Shown: piece after piece, positions 1 to 9,719 of the stretch
Layout: each line of letters starts with the position of its first letter
How positions within the stretch are numbered: position 1 is the first letter of the stretch
Origin: Sipunculus nudus
Taxonomy: Eukaryota; Annelida; Sipuncula; Golfingiida; Sipunculidae
NCBI GenBank assembly: GCA_026874595.1
Contig: JAPPUL010000069.1
Span: forward strand, 560,001 to 624,000
DNA length: 64,000 bases
Direction of reading: 5' to 3'
Made by a program: the position numbers and the translations under genes
The notes under the pieces: model-generated
Databases searched by the model: none
Told to the model about the DNA's origin: nothing
What the model saw: only the letters and a program-made list of their open reading frames with translations

Positions 1-46
1 GGACAAATCATATGTAAATTAGGCTAGCCCCTTTAGCTTGTTCTTG

Positions 47-1195
47 TTAGTTTATTACAAAATCCTTATGATATTGACTTAATATCCTGCATCCATCTTC
101 TTTTACCAGAATCATGTCCTCTATCCGTATCCCACCTATATCAGGGTCATAAAGTCCTGGTTCTATCGTTATCACATTACCTGTTTCGAGTTTTATATCT
201 TGATTAAAGACATAAGGAGCCTCATGTAAAGACAGCCCAACCCCATGTCCAAGTGAGTGAATAAAGCCTTTTTTTAGCATTGGCTCTAAAGGGCTTTGTT
301 CTCTTAGTGTTTTATATCCAAAAGAATTAAATGTATCGCAGGCCAGGTTATATAACTCCTTAACGCTAACACCATTTCTTATAATAGATATTACTCTCTC
401 TTGGGCTTTATATACCGTTTCATACATCTTATCTACCCGAGCATCTAACACATCTCCTTTTACAAAGGTTCTGCTCATATCTGCAAAATAACGCCTCTGT
501 CTATGATAGGGAAAGATATCTATCATTATCGGTTTACCACTTTCTATATTATCAAGCCCTTCATAATGCGGATCACTGCCATTTTCACCGCATGATACCA
601 AAGTCGTTAGTGTATTACACCCTCTCTCATGCAAGACTTTCTCTATTTCTCTTTTTAACGTTAGTGTTGTTAATTCTTGGCCTTGGTAGTAAAGTATATT
701 CTTTTTGGGGACGCTTTCTTTTAATACCTTTTCTGCATGCCGCATCGCTGCCTCCGATGCACGCTGACTCTCCTCTATATGCTTTATCTCTTCTTCTGTT
801 TTAATGCTTCGCTCTTTTATATATAAATTGCAATCAACCATAATCTCTATTCCAAGCTTTATTATTCCATTACCAAAAAAAAAGGGGAACTCCTTCGGTA
901 CCAACACTTTCTTAACTTTAAAATAATCAAGAACATCCTTAAGCAGGAACAAAAGAGCTAAGTCTTTATGACCATATCTTCTTATCTTCTTTACATAATC
1001 AAAACGGCTAAATGCATAAAGCAAATCTGCTTGTGCCTGGCTAAGCCCTTTGTTATATTCTGCATCCGCCAAAACCACCACCTCTTGCCCATCCTTAAGT
1101 TTTAGATAGATAAATGTATTATTGCTAAGATATTGGGTCTTGTAATACATATTTACATTCGTATATGTATCGCCTACCATTAATATATTTGACAT
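47..1195 (-). CDS. M24 family metallopeptidase (Xaa-Pro aminopeptidase-like)
   Basis: A 382-residue cytoplasmic protein with an N-terminal creatinase-like domain (about residues 1-130) and a C-terminal pita-bread M24 domain. The five expected metal ligands are visible: Asp226, Asp239 (in FADMSRTF), His317 (in GHGVGLSLHE), Glu345 (TIEPGLY) and Glu359 (GIRIEDM), so it should be active with two metal ions. The family removes N-terminal residues preceding proline or cleaves Xaa-Pro dipeptides; the exact substrate cannot be read from sequence. The start ATG is preceded by AGAGAAAAG. The 16-17 bp just upstream is a tandem duplicate of this initiation region, each extra copy giving a two-codon ATG-TTA-TAG mini-ORF. 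It lies downstream of the antiporter gene on the same strand, 119 bp away. Confidence 0.85.
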   Translation of the reverse strand: MSNILMVGDTYTNVNMYYKTQYLSNNTFIYLKLKDGQEVVVLADAEYNKGLSQAQADLLYAFSRFDYVKKIRRYGHKDLALLFLLKDVLDYFKVKKVLVPKEFPFFFGNGIIKLGIEIMVDCNLYIKERSIKTEEEIKHIEESQRASEAAMRHAEKVLKESVPKKNILYYQGQELTTLTLKREIEKVLHERGCNTLTTLVSCGENGSDPHYEGLDNIESGKPIMIDIFPYHRQRRYFADMSRTFVKGDVLDARVDKMYETVYKAQERVISIIRNGVSVKELYNLACDTFNSFGYKTLREQSPLEPMLKKGFIHSLGHGVGLSLHEAPYVFNQDIKLETGNVITIEPGLYDPDIGGIRIEDMILVKEDGCRILSQYHKDFVIN

Positions 1196-1314
1196 CTTTT
1201 CTCTATAACATTTTTCTCTATAACATTTTACTTAACTCTAACTCTCATAACCATCCTTATTATCGTTTAGCAGCAGGCATAATCTTATATCTTAAGATTC
1301 TTATATTCTTAATA

Positions 1315-3099
1315 TTATTCTATGCGGCTCTTCTTATCAAGCTTTGTATACATATCTAGTGTATCCTTTTGCGTTACTATCCCTATCAAATGGGGAGGAC
1401 TTTCATTATCTACTACAGGAAGATATTCTCCTGTCTGTGATACATGGAACATATTTACAAGCTCTTGTATGCTATTTGTCGGCCTTGCTACGTACGTCTT
1501 TTCATGTACCATGTCTTGCGCTATTATAAGCTTTGCAAACTCATCATCTAGCAGTATGTCTCGTATCTCGTTATATGATATAATCCCTATGAAATGGCCA
1601 TCGTCATCTATCACCATAAATTGATCATAGGTCGACTTCGTTGCAAAAGCAAATACCTCGTCAAAGGAGGCTGAGACTTTCAGAGTGTCAAAACTGCTTC
1701 GCATTATAGATTTACAGGTTATTCGCTCTTTTTTATTTGTATGTTTAAGCCCCAGTGAGCGTTTTAGCTTTAAAAATACCCTCTGATATATTCGTCTGTT
1801 GCGAGTCCAGCTCCTCTTGGAAAGCGATATCTCCTTAACCTCTCCCCCTCGTACTATAGCAAGCCTCGTAAATATCGGACCCACTATCTCAAAGACTATA
1901 ACTCCTGATAGAATAACAGACGATAATATCCCGCCTATACTATATCCTGAACCTTTAAGAATTAATGCAAGGCCTATTGCAACCCCTGCTTGTGGGAGAA
2001 TTGCAAGTCCTATATTATCTTTATATTTTTCATATTCTCCTAAGTACTTAAGCCCTATATAAGGACCAAAATACTTGCCGAGACTACGCCCTATTACGTA
2101 TATTACAAATAAAATACCTCCCGTAAAAAGCTCTTCTATATGTAAATTGGCACCTGCAAGTACGAAAAAGAGTACATAAACCGGCATCTCTGCCTTTTTC
2201 AAAGCCTTAAATGACCTGTCTCCCTCCGTACTTGAGTTTACAAGCATTATACCCATACACAGGTTGGCAAGCAAATTAGATATATTAATTCCTGTGAAAA
2301 GCTCGGGATAGAGGTTAGGCAATACGTCTTCAAAAACTGAAACTAAACCTATATTTAATGTAATGCCGCCTATAACCAAAAGTAGTATCTCAAGAGGTTC
2401 ATTAAGCCATTTCTCACCAACACTAACTAAAAGCCCAACCCCCAAACCAAGTATTATAGATATAAATACCTCTAAAAAGGGTTCAAATATATTCCCTTCC
2501 GAAACCACAAGTATAGAAAACATTAGCTTAAATAACAATATACAGACTATATTGTTAAGACCAATTAGTACAAGAACATTATCTGTTATAGGTCCCTCTG
2601 ACTCATATTCTCGCAGTACCAAAAGTGTTGCCGCCGGTGCTGTTGCTATTGCTACAACACCAAGTAATAAGCCATATGTAAGGGGAAGTGAGAGTTCTTG
2701 TCCTTGTGGCGGATTGTAAAATATTAAGACGCTTAGAAATACAAGAGAAAAGACAAGTAAAAACGTTAATGATATCTCAAATAACGAAATCTTAAAAACA
2801 GAACTGCCAAGTTTTTTAATATGTTCAAAACGAAACTCTCCACCTACATTAAAAATTATAAACCCAAGCCCTATCTCTGTTATGATTGTATATATATCTG
2901 TTATTTTAGAATTTAATATATAGTTTCCAAAACTAGGATAAAAATATCCAAATACACTCGGTCCTAAAAGTATCCCAACAAGCAAATACCCTGTAACACG
3001 TGGGAGTTTTATTAGTGATACTATCCGCCCGGCCAAGACCGATAAAAGTATTAGTATCCCCGCATTTAGTATTATTAAGTGTACGAAATCTAATGCCAA
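1315..3099 (-). CDS. CPA2 (Kef-type) monovalent cation/proton antiporter with C-terminal CBS pair
   Basis: A 594-residue inner-membrane protein. Residues about 1-420 contain roughly 12 hydrophobic segments with the Na+/H+ exchanger signatures LPRVTGYLLVGILLGPSVFG near the N-terminus and a glycine-rich AILPQAGVAIGLALIL segment late in the domain. The C-terminal 130 residues form two CBS motifs (around MVIDDDGHFIGIISYNEI and LPVVDNESPPHLIGIVTQ), which usually bind adenine nucleotides and gate transport; no RCK/TrkA-N domain is present. Family membership suggests Na+ or K+ exchange for protons. The ATG start fits the first membrane segment. A 373-bp divergent spacer separates it from the lipoprotein gene at 3473. 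Confidence 0.82.
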   Translation of the reverse strand: MALDFVHLIILNAGILILLSVLAGRIVSLIKLPRVTGYLLVGILLGPSVFGYFYPSFGNYILNSKITDIYTIITEIGLGFIIFNVGGEFRFEHIKKLGSSVFKISLFEISLTFLLVFSLVFLSVLIFYNPPQGQELSLPLTYGLLLGVVAIATAPAATLLVLREYESEGPITDNVLVLIGLNNIVCILLFKLMFSILVVSEGNIFEPFLEVFISIILGLGVGLLVSVGEKWLNEPLEILLLVIGGITLNIGLVSVFEDVLPNLYPELFTGINISNLLANLCMGIMLVNSSTEGDRSFKALKKAEMPVYVLFFVLAGANLHIEELFTGGILFVIYVIGRSLGKYFGPYIGLKYLGEYEKYKDNIGLAILPQAGVAIGLALILKGSGYSIGGILSSVILSGVIVFEIVGPIFTRLAIVRGGEVKEISLSKRSWTRNRRIYQRVFLKLKRSLGLKHTNKKERITCKSIMRSSFDTLKVSASFDEVFAFATKSTYDQFMVIDDDGHFIGIISYNEIRDILLDDEFAKLIIAQDMVHEKTYVARPTNSIQELVNMFHVSQTGEYLPVVDNESPPHLIGIVTQKDTLDMYTKLDKKSRIE

Positions 3100-3472
3100 C
3101 TTTTGTCTATCCTCATATTTTATACAAAAACCTAAATCATTAACTTTACGACCATTACTGCCTTTCCCTAATATATCCTATATAATAATTATTTTCTTTT
3201 AACTTAATAACTTGAGTATTTGTTGTTTTGCTTAATAAAAGCCTTTTCATATGCTTTATTTAGTATATATTAAAATCACACATTATTATACAATAAAAAC
3301 GTATGAAAATATATTGCTTACTAACATATATATAAGGAGTTAAATCTTCATTTATAGAGAAGGAATTTTATGGGCTTGTATAATATTAAAGAACTTTATA
3401 TCTTTAAGTAGTTAAAGTAGGTTTTGTAAATTACGTAAATATTATAGAAGGTATCTTAAAAGATTAAAGATT
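3100..3472. other. Divergent intergenic region, no gene seen
   Basis: About 370 bp of very AT-rich DNA between the antiporter gene (-) and the small lipoprotein gene (+). It should hold promoters for both directions, but no -35/-10 pair stands out against the AT-rich background. No tRNA, palindrome or riboswitch-like structure was recognised. Confidence 0.5.
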
Positions 3473-3766
3473 ATGTTTTTAAATTCTAAAGCACGTACTA
3501 ACATTCAAGCACATATATTACTTCTTGTAGCCCTAATTATCGGATTGCCTGCTTTTTCTTCTTGTGCAACTCTAATTGAGAAGTTTCTTAGTGTCAAAGT
3601 AAACGAAAACACAAACGAAAACACAAGTGTCAAAGTAAACGAAAACACAAACGAAAACACAAACGAAGAAGCAAACGAAAACACAAACGATGAGAGAATA
3701 AAGGCACAGGAGGCAATAAAGGGAAAGGAAAAAGGCCTTAATAATAAAAATAAGAAGAACAAATGA
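3473..3766 (+). CDS. Small repeat-rich putative lipoprotein
   Basis: A 97-residue protein with a basic N-terminus, a hydrophobic stretch (about residues 14-28) and a cysteine after PAFSS that could be a lipidation site, although Phe at -3 is a weak lipobox. The mature part is dominated by repeats of NENT and VKVNENT, created by nested tandem DNA duplications (12-bp and about 33-bp units), and ends in a lysine-rich tail. No known family was recognised. The region before the ATG lacks a strong ribosome-binding site. It ends about 40 bp before the solute-binding protein gene on the same strand and may be co-transcribed with it. The signal sequence and ordered frame favour a real gene; function is unknown. 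Confidence 0.5.
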   Translation: MFLNSKARTNIQAHILLLVALIIGLPAFSSCATLIEKFLSVKVNENTNENTSVKVNENTNENTNEEANENTNDERIKAQEAIKGKEKGLNNKNKKNK

Positions 3767-3807
3767 CCTTAGTAAGCTAACCTTTGTATTCATTCTCTTG
3801 GTTCGTT

Positions 3808-5433
3808 GTGAAAAAGTATATTATTGCAAGCCTCAGCATATTAATAATCCTAGTAGCAGCAGTAACAATAATAGTTTTAGTCGGAAAGGATACCCAAAAA
3901 AAGCCCTTTACCATATTAATATCACGTGAGCCTGACAGTTTAAATTTCCTATACAGTAAACAAGGGGTTAGTCTTTACGTTCAAAAAGCTATATTCAGAA
4001 ACCTTGTTGAACAAGACTTTAGACTAAATCACTATCCTGAACTCTCAGAATACGTGCCAACTAAAGAAAATGGATACGTTATAATAACTCCTGATAACAA
4101 GATGCAAGTAAGGTGGAAGTTAAAAGAAAATCTAAAATGGGCTGACGGAAAGAACCTTGATACCAACGACGTTATATTTACATACAATCTTTTAAAAAAA
4201 GAAGATCTCATAAGCTTTTCGAAAGAGAAGATGGCAACAAAATATATAGAAAGCATAAAGGCAAAGAACAAAAGAGAATTTACAGTTACCTGGCAAAAGC
4301 CTTACAGCAATTATTTATACGCACATCCAATTCTCCCTAAACATATATTAAAAAAATATTTAAAAACCTCTAAAAAACTACAAACAAGCGCCTACAATAG
4401 AAAACCTATAGGCAACGGTCCTTATAAAGTTAAGGAATGGAAGGCAGGCAGTTATATACTGCTTGAACGAAATGAGTATTATCATAAACCGGTTAATATG
4501 GACAAAATAGCATTTAAGGTGGTAAAAGACGTAAACTCTCTTTTAATAAATCTGATATCAGGAGAAGGCCAGGCAACAACATTAATCACACACGAACAAT
4601 ACAAATTCATAAACAAAAACTATAAAAAGAAACTAAAAACATGGACAACAGAAAGTATGAGTTGGCTACATATAGATTTAAACCTAGACAACAAATACTT
4701 AAAGAATAAGAATATTAGAAAAGCATTAATTTATGCAATAAACAGAAAACAGCTTGCCAAATCGATATACGAAGGCAAAGAACCACAAATATCAAGAAGC
4801 TGGTTACCTAAAAAGCATTACGGATACAGCGTTCCTAGTATAAGCTATGAATACAAAAAAGAAAAGGCAAGACACTTAATAGAGGGAGAAGGTTTTGAGA
4901 TGGGAGCAAGAGGCTATTATGAGAAGTCAGGACAAATATTAAAACTTTCCCTGCTGACTGACAGTAAAGACAGTGTTCGAAAGCGCATAGCAATATTCAT
5001 AATGGAATATTTAAAGGAAGTGGGAATAAAGCTTAACGTTAAAACATACCCAACTCAAACAATATTTGGAAAACTCTTACCGAACAGAACTTTTGACATG
5101 GCACTCTATGCCTGGCATATGAACTCGGAAGTGGATGGACAACTATATTGGTCAAGCGATGCGATACCTGGTGGTGGGGCGGTAGGACTTAACTTTACGG
5201 GGTTAAGCAATAAAAAAATAGATAAGATACACGAAAGACTAAAAAGGACGATAAGTCAAGCTGAGCGGATAAAGCTTTTCAAGATGCATCAAGAGCTATG
5301 GAAAAGACAGCTTCCCGCCATACCGTTATTCATCCCATACTCACTATCAGCAACAAGACAAGGACTTAGGAACTGGAGGATAACGGGAAGCTCTATCCCG
5401 ATAACATGGAATTGCGAGGAATGGAAGTTTTAG
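3808..5433 (+). CDS. ABC transporter substrate-binding protein, family 5 (peptide-binding, DppA/OppA-like)
   Basis: About 541 residues. An N-terminal MKKYIIASLSILIILVAAV segment is a signal peptide or membrane anchor without a lipobox cysteine. The rest matches the SBP_bac_5 fold: SREPDSLNFLYS near the N-terminus, a WADGKNLDTNDVIFTYNLL segment, and the C-terminal WKRQLPAIPLFIPYSLSATR region. Such proteins capture oligopeptides, nickel complexes or other solutes for an ABC importer. I chose GTG at 3808 because it places the basic residues directly before the hydrophobic core; TTG at 3784 is an alternative that adds eight residues. No permease or ATPase gene is adjacent, so the partner transporter must be elsewhere. 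Confidence 0.8.
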   Translation: MKKYIIASLSILIILVAAVTIIVLVGKDTQKKPFTILISREPDSLNFLYSKQGVSLYVQKAIFRNLVEQDFRLNHYPELSEYVPTKENGYVIITPDNKMQVRWKLKENLKWADGKNLDTNDVIFTYNLLKKEDLISFSKEKMATKYIESIKAKNKREFTVTWQKPYSNYLYAHPILPKHILKKYLKTSKKLQTSAYNRKPIGNGPYKVKEWKAGSYILLERNEYYHKPVNMDKIAFKVVKDVNSLLINLISGEGQATTLITHEQYKFINKNYKKKLKTWTTESMSWLHIDLNLDNKYLKNKNIRKALIYAINRKQLAKSIYEGKEPQISRSWLPKKHYGYSVPSISYEYKKEKARHLIEGEGFEMGARGYYEKSGQILKLSLLTDSKDSVRKRIAIFIMEYLKEVGIKLNVKTYPTQTIFGKLLPNRTFDMALYAWHMNSEVDGQLYWSSDAIPGGGAVGLNFTGLSNKKIDKIHERLKRTISQAERIKLFKMHQELWKRQLPAIPLFIPYSLSATRQGLRNWRITGSSIPITWNCEEWKF

Positions 5434-5487
5434 CTTTTGAGCCAATGTCAATATTTTATAAATAAAGCTTGTTAAAAAGGTATTATT

Positions 5488-5541
5488 ATGAATAATATTA
5501 AAGTCATTAGCTATAAGCGAAGATTAATAGTTGCAGGATAA
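5488..5541 (+). CDS. Possible 17-codon leader ORF before the VKOR-DsbA gene
   Basis: An ATG with AAAAGG seven bases upstream opens a 17-codon frame encoding MNNIKVISYKRRLIVAG and stopping with TAA eight bases before the ATG of the next gene. It could be a leader peptide or a chance frame. No family match. Confidence 0.25.
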   Translation: MNNIKVISYKRRLIVAG

Positions 5542-5549
5542 GGATATAT

Positions 5550-6839
5550 ATGAAAAATATGAAAAGACAATACAACTTACTTACAGGACTATTTCTCCTG
5601 CTTGGAGTAATATTTTCTATAATACTAACATACAATTATTATGCAGATGCAAAAGCACTAAATATATTCTGTGCAGAAGACTCTTATATAGACTGTGCAA
5701 AGGTAAGTCAAGGCAAGTATTCAAGTATATACGGGATTCCTATATCCGTTTTTGGCTTGGCCTTTTATATAGCTGTTTTACTATATCATATACTCCCGAG
5801 GCTTGACTCAGGATATAAAAACCTCTTAATACCTTATGCATTTCTTCTAGTGGTTGCAAACGTAGTTGATGTTATGTTATTCTTCTTGTCCGTTATAGTC
5901 ATAGGAGCATTTTGTACACAATGCTTTATGATTTACTTAGCTAATATAGGTCTTTTTATAACATTTTATATTTATGAGCTAAAGGGTAAGATAATACTTG
6001 ATGAGATAAAGGAGTATTTAGCTAACTTTAAGAAGGATAAGGCCTACCGCAATAAGCTAATAATCTATACAATCGCAAGCGTCGTATGTATGTTCTTACT
6101 CATACAGCTTTCTGAGCCCTTATCAAAAACGCTTGTAAAAAAAGACATTGTAAAAGGAAATAAGATAAGCCAAACGAAGGACAATACTAAGCCATTGCCT
6201 AGCAAAGGTAATGAGGGAGAAGTAGAGAGCTTAAGCGAGGGTGCAAAAGAGTTTTACACTCGTCCTGCAAGTTTTAACACAAAGGCATTTGGGAGATTAC
6301 CATATTTTGGTAACGAGAGTGCTCCTATTGAGGTATTAGTTTTTCATGATTTACAATGTCCGATTTGCCAAATAAGCTTTAACGACTTTGAGGAAAGCGT
6401 AAAGGGATATCAACCTAATGTAAAGATAAAGTATGCAAATTTTGCGTTTAAAGGCAGCGGAAAACACTCTCAAATGACGTCAGCAGAGCTTGCGGCCTAC
6501 TCATGGTATGCCTTTGAGAGAAATAGATACAGAGAATTCCTACTATCGCTATTTTCAAAGTTCCAAAAGGAAATATACATAGACAAAGATGAGATAAAAG
6601 ATAGTTTTGCAGCGGCAGGGATAAAAGATGAACAAAGCAAGTTAGATAAATCAAGTTCAAAATATCTAGATACTGTAAAAGAGCAAGCAAATACGCTAAG
6701 AAGCTATTTATATGGGCTTGGTTACAGACAGCTTGGAACACCAACATTTATAATAAACGATAGATTAGTAGGCTTTGGCTATAACAAAGAAGTGCTACTT
6801 GAGATATTAGAAGAGGAGATACGTAGGCTTAAAAAATAG
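5550..6839 (+). CDS. VKOR-DsbA fusion (vitamin K epoxide reductase homologue plus thioredoxin-like domain)
   Basis: A 429-residue membrane protein. Residues about 8-135 form a four-helix VKOR domain with the loop cysteines Cys41 and Cys49 and the quinone-side CxxC Cys122-Cys125 (FCTQC). A further membrane helix near residues 171-188 leads, through a linker, to a periplasmic DsbA-like thioredoxin domain with CPIC at 270-273 and the cis-proline motif GTPTFIIND near 404. Fusions of this type oxidise exported proteins to make disulfide bonds and pass electrons to quinone, replacing DsbA/DsbB. All redox cysteines are present. The start ATG has AGGATAAGGA close upstream. Nearby redox partners in the window include the DsbD-like protein at 48676-50979. 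Confidence 0.88.
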   Translation: MKNMKRQYNLLTGLFLLLGVIFSIILTYNYYADAKALNIFCAEDSYIDCAKVSQGKYSSIYGIPISVFGLAFYIAVLLYHILPRLDSGYKNLLIPYAFLLVVANVVDVMLFFLSVIVIGAFCTQCFMIYLANIGLFITFYIYELKGKIILDEIKEYLANFKKDKAYRNKLIIYTIASVVCMFLLIQLSEPLSKTLVKKDIVKGNKISQTKDNTKPLPSKGNEGEVESLSEGAKEFYTRPASFNTKAFGRLPYFGNESAPIEVLVFHDLQCPICQISFNDFEESVKGYQPNVKIKYANFAFKGSGKHSQMTSAELAAYSWYAFERNRYREFLLSLFSKFQKEIYIDKDEIKDSFAAAGIKDEQSKLDKSSSKYLDTVKEQANTLRSYLYGLGYRQLGTPTFIINDRLVGFGYNKEVLLEILEEEIRRLKK

Positions 6840-6844
6840 GGATA

Positions 6845-6910
6845 ATGGCATCAAGTTGTTGTAAAGGGCAAGGGATACATGCAGCTTTGAAAAAGGTAAA
6901 AAAAGTTTAA
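6845..6910 (+). CDS. Possible 21-codon ORF with Cys-Cys pair
   Basis: A short frame starting just after the VKOR-DsbA stop, beginning MASSCCKGQG and ending in a lysine/valine-rich tail. AGGG lies four bases before the ATG, which is close for a ribosome-binding site. It could be a tiny peptide gene or chance; no known family. Confidence 0.2.
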   Translation: MASSCCKGQGIHAALKKVKKV

Positions 6911-6911
6911 A

Positions 6912-6930
6912 TAACTTATTAAATAAGTTA
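6912..6930. promoter_or_regulatory. 19-bp perfect palindrome upstream of sdhA
   Basis: TAACTTATT-A-AATAAGTTA, arms of nine bases around a single central A, lies about 90 bp before the sdhA start. It could be an operator for a dimeric regulator of the sdh operon, or an AT-rich stem at the end of the upstream transcript. It does not match the FNR consensus (TTGAT-N4-ATCAA). Confidence 0.35.
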
Positions 6931-7018
6931 AATAAAGAAATTAAAATACTATCTTTAAGATGATTATATGGAAATGGAACTATAGATAACAAGATAACAA
7001 ATAAAAGGAGAGTGGAGG

Positions 7019-8704
7019 ATGGGAGTATATGAACATGACATATTAGTAGTAGGAGCAGGGCTTGCGGGCCAGCGTGCTGCACTTGAGGGGATACGGGGAG
7101 GCCTTGATGTTGCGATGATAAGTAAGGTATATCCAGTAAGGAGTCATTCATGCGCGGCACAGGGTGGAATAAACGCAGCCTTAAATCCTGACGACAGCAT
7201 AGAGTCGCATGAATTTGACACAGTAAAAGGAAGCGATTATTTAGGAGATCAAGATGCAATAGAGCTATTTGCAAACGAAGCTCCTAAAGACGTAGTAGAA
7301 CTAGAAAACATGGGAGTACCCTTTAATAGACATAAAGATGGGAGTATAGGGAGTCGCCCTTTTGGAGGAGCGAGTTATCCGAGGGCGTGTTTCATAGCAG
7401 ACATAACAGGACAGGCAATACTGCACGTGCTGTACGAACAAATAATAAAAGCAAAGATAAGGACTTATGAGGAATATAAAGTAACGTCGCTGGTGGTAGA
7501 AGAAGGTAAATGCTGCGGGGTGGTGGTACTAGAACTAAAGAACAACGAATTACATATAGTAAAAGCAAAAGCAGTAATACTTGCAACAGGGGGTCTTGGG
7601 CAATTATTTGCGCCGACTACAAATGCGCTAGTGTGCACAGGAGACGGAATGGCGCTGTCATACGAAGCTGGGGTACCATTAATGGATATGGAGATGGTGC
7701 AATTTCACCCGACGTCATTAAAAAGTAGTGGGATATTGCTAAGCGAGGCGGCAAGGGGGGAAGGAGGATACTTAATAAATTCGAAAGGGGAACGTTTCAT
7801 GAAAGGAGTTGCGCCAAACAAGATGGAACTAGCCTCTCGAGACGTTGTATCGCGAGCTGAACAAGTTGAAATAAACGAGGGGCGAGGAGTAGATGGGTGT
7901 GTACTACTAGACATGCGACATCTTGGCAAAGAAAAGATAAATGAGAAGCTTGGACAAATACATGAGCTTGCGTTGATCTTCACGGGAGTAGACATGATAA
8001 CAGATCCTGTACCGGTTCGACCTGGGATGCACTATATGATGGGGGGGGTAAAAACGGATTCAGATGGCAAGACGTATATGGAAGGTTTATATGCGGCTGG
8101 GGAGGTTGCGTGCGTTACTATACATGGAGCAAATCGTCTTGGAGGCAATTCGTTAATGGAAACGATAGTATTTGGTCGGCGAGCGGGGAAAGCAGCAGTT
8201 GAATATATAAAAGAGCAAACTACGGGAGCTGCAAAGCTAAGCGAGACTATAGTTGAGAGTGACAAAGAGTTAATAAAAAGCTTACTGGGGGCCCCAGACA
8301 AAGGTATATACGCAGCCCAAATGCAACAAAAGCTTGGCGATCTTATGGTGCGCAAGGGAGGAGTATTTAGAGATGCAAGTACCTTGGAAGAAGCGAGGAA
8401 GGAGCTTTTAGAAATAAAAGAACAATATAAAAGCATCTCGATAAGAGATAAAGGGAATGTGTATAACAATGAATTAACGAGTGCGCTTGAGCTTAAAGGG
8501 CTTTTGGATTTAGGTGAAGCAGTTTTGTTAGGGGCTTTAATGCGGACAGAGAGTCGGGGAGCCCATTACCGTCTTGAACATACAAAACGAGATGATGAGA
8601 ATTGGTTAAAACACATATTATACTATAAAGACGGTGATAAAATAAAGACAGAATATTTACCTGTAACAATGGGCAGATGGGAACCACAGGAAAGAACTTA
8701 CTAA
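7019..8704 (+). CDS. sdhA: Succinate dehydrogenase/fumarate reductase flavoprotein subunit
   Basis: A 561-residue flavoprotein of complex II. Visible motifs are the dinucleotide-binding [12 protein letters not shown] at residues 12-23, His43 in [15 protein letters not shown] (expected covalent FAD site), [20 protein letters not shown] with the active-site loop, [11 protein letters not shown], and the C-terminal [22 protein letters not shown]. It has no Tat signal, so it works on the cytoplasmic side. It converts succinate to fumarate or the reverse. GGAGAGTGGAGG immediately before the ATG is a strong ribosome-binding site. It starts a three-gene operon with sdhB and a CCG-domain subunit. Codon use is striking: isoleucine is encoded almost only by ATA. 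Confidence 0.95.
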   Translation: MGVYEHDILVVGAGLAGQRAALEGIRGGLDVAMISKVYPVRSHSCAAQGGINAALNPDDSIESHEFDTVKGSDYLGDQDAIELFANEAPKDVVELENMGVPFNRHKDGSIGSRPFGGASYPRACFIADITGQAILHVLYEQIIKAKIRTYEEYKVTSLVVEEGKCCGVVVLELKNNELHIVKAKAVILATGGLGQLFAPTTNALVCTGDGMALSYEAGVPLMDMEMVQFHPTSLKSSGILLSEAARGEGGYLINSKGERFMKGVAPNKMELASRDVVSRAEQVEINEGRGVDGCVLLDMRHLGKEKINEKLGQIHELALIFTGVDMITDPVPVRPGMHYMMGGVKTDSDGKTYMEGLYAAGEVACVTIHGANRLGGNSLMETIVFGRRAGKAAVEYIKEQTTGAAKLSETIVESDKELIKSLLGAPDKGIYAAQMQQKLGDLMVRKGGVFRDASTLEEARKELLEIKEQYKSISIRDKGNVYNNELTSALELKGLLDLGEAVLLGALMRTESRGAHYRLEHTKRDDENWLKHILYYKDGDKIKTEYLPVTMGRWEPQERTY

Positions 8705-8756
8705 GAACGAAGTTAAATTAGATATGAGAGTGTGATAAAACAAACGGGGAAAACAT

Positions 8757-9704
8757 ATGGATATAAAAGTAACAATAAAGAGGAAGAAGGTAGGAGAAGA
8801 AGAGAGCTACATGCAAAGTTATAACATGGATGTAGACAAGAGTGACACAATGCTGAATGTGTTATTAAAGCTACGCGCAGAAGAAGACAGCACATTAGGC
8901 TTTAGATGTTCTTGTCGGAGTGCAATATGTGGTTCATGCGCAATGAAGATGAATGGGAAGAGCGCACTTGCGTGTAATACACAAGTTGACACACTGCTGC
9001 GAGAAGGTGATAATGAGATAGTGATAGAGCCACCTGGCAATCAGGTTGTGATACGCGATTTAATAGTAGATCTTAATATGTTTTGGGATAAGATAAAAGA
9101 GACAACCCCGTACGTAAATCATGTAGGAGAGGCCCCCAAACGCGAGCATTTATGTAGTAATGAAAAGATGTTACACTTATCAGAAGTGACAGAATGTATA
9201 ATGTGCGGTTCGTGCGTATCAGACTGTACAGTACTTGAGATAGACAAGAGTTTTTTAGGGCCTGCAGCCCTTGCAAAGATATATAGATTTATAGTTGACC
9301 CACGTGATGGACTTGATGAATCTCGGCTTGAAAAAGCGTCTATGCCGGGTGGGATATGGGATTGTACACATTGCTTTAAATGCGTGGACGCGTGTCCTAA
9401 AAACGTGCTACCGATGGATAGGATAGTATCCTTAAGGCGCATGGCGATGGAAAAAGGTTTTACAAATAACATAGGCTCAAGACACAGCGATGCAATAGTT
9501 AGTTCAGTAAGACACAGCGGTACATTAAACGAGGCGACAGTGATGCCGAAATCCTACGGATGGTGGAATATAAAGGAACTATTGAGTTTAGTCCCAGTTG
9601 GTCTTAGGATGCTTAAGAGAGGGAAGATGCCAAAGTTATTACATCCAAAACTTGCAACGATAGAAAGTATAAGGAAGATATTTAAGAAACACGAAATTAA
9701 CTAA
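8757..9704 (+). CDS. sdhB: Succinate dehydrogenase/fumarate reductase iron-sulfur subunit
   Basis: A 315-residue protein carrying electrons from the flavoprotein to quinone. The N-terminal [2Fe-2S] ligands are Cys53, Cys58, Cys61 and Cys73; CIMCGSCVSDC and CTHCFKCVDACP supply the C-terminal iron-sulfur clusters. It is about 70 residues longer at the C-terminus than the usual 240-residue SdhB, as is common in non-classical complexes that pair with a CCG-domain SdhE. GGGGAAAAC precedes the ATG. It lies 52 bp after sdhA and 15 bp before the next subunit. Confidence 0.93.
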   Translation: MDIKVTIKRKKVGEEESYMQSYNMDVDKSDTMLNVLLKLRAEEDSTLGFRCSCRSAICGSCAMKMNGKSALACNTQVDTLLREGDNEIVIEPPGNQVVIRDLIVDLNMFWDKIKETTPYVNHVGEAPKREHLCSNEKMLHLSEVTECIMCGSCVSDCTVLEIDKSFLGPAALAKIYRFIVDPRDGLDESRLEKASMPGGIWDCTHCFKCVDACPKNVLPMDRIVSLRRMAMEKGFTNNIGSRHSDAIVSSVRHSGTLNEATVMPKSYGWWNIKELLSLVPVGLRMLKRGKMPKLLHPKLATIESIRKIFKKHEIN

Positions 9705-9719
9705 AAAGGAGTGTATAGA

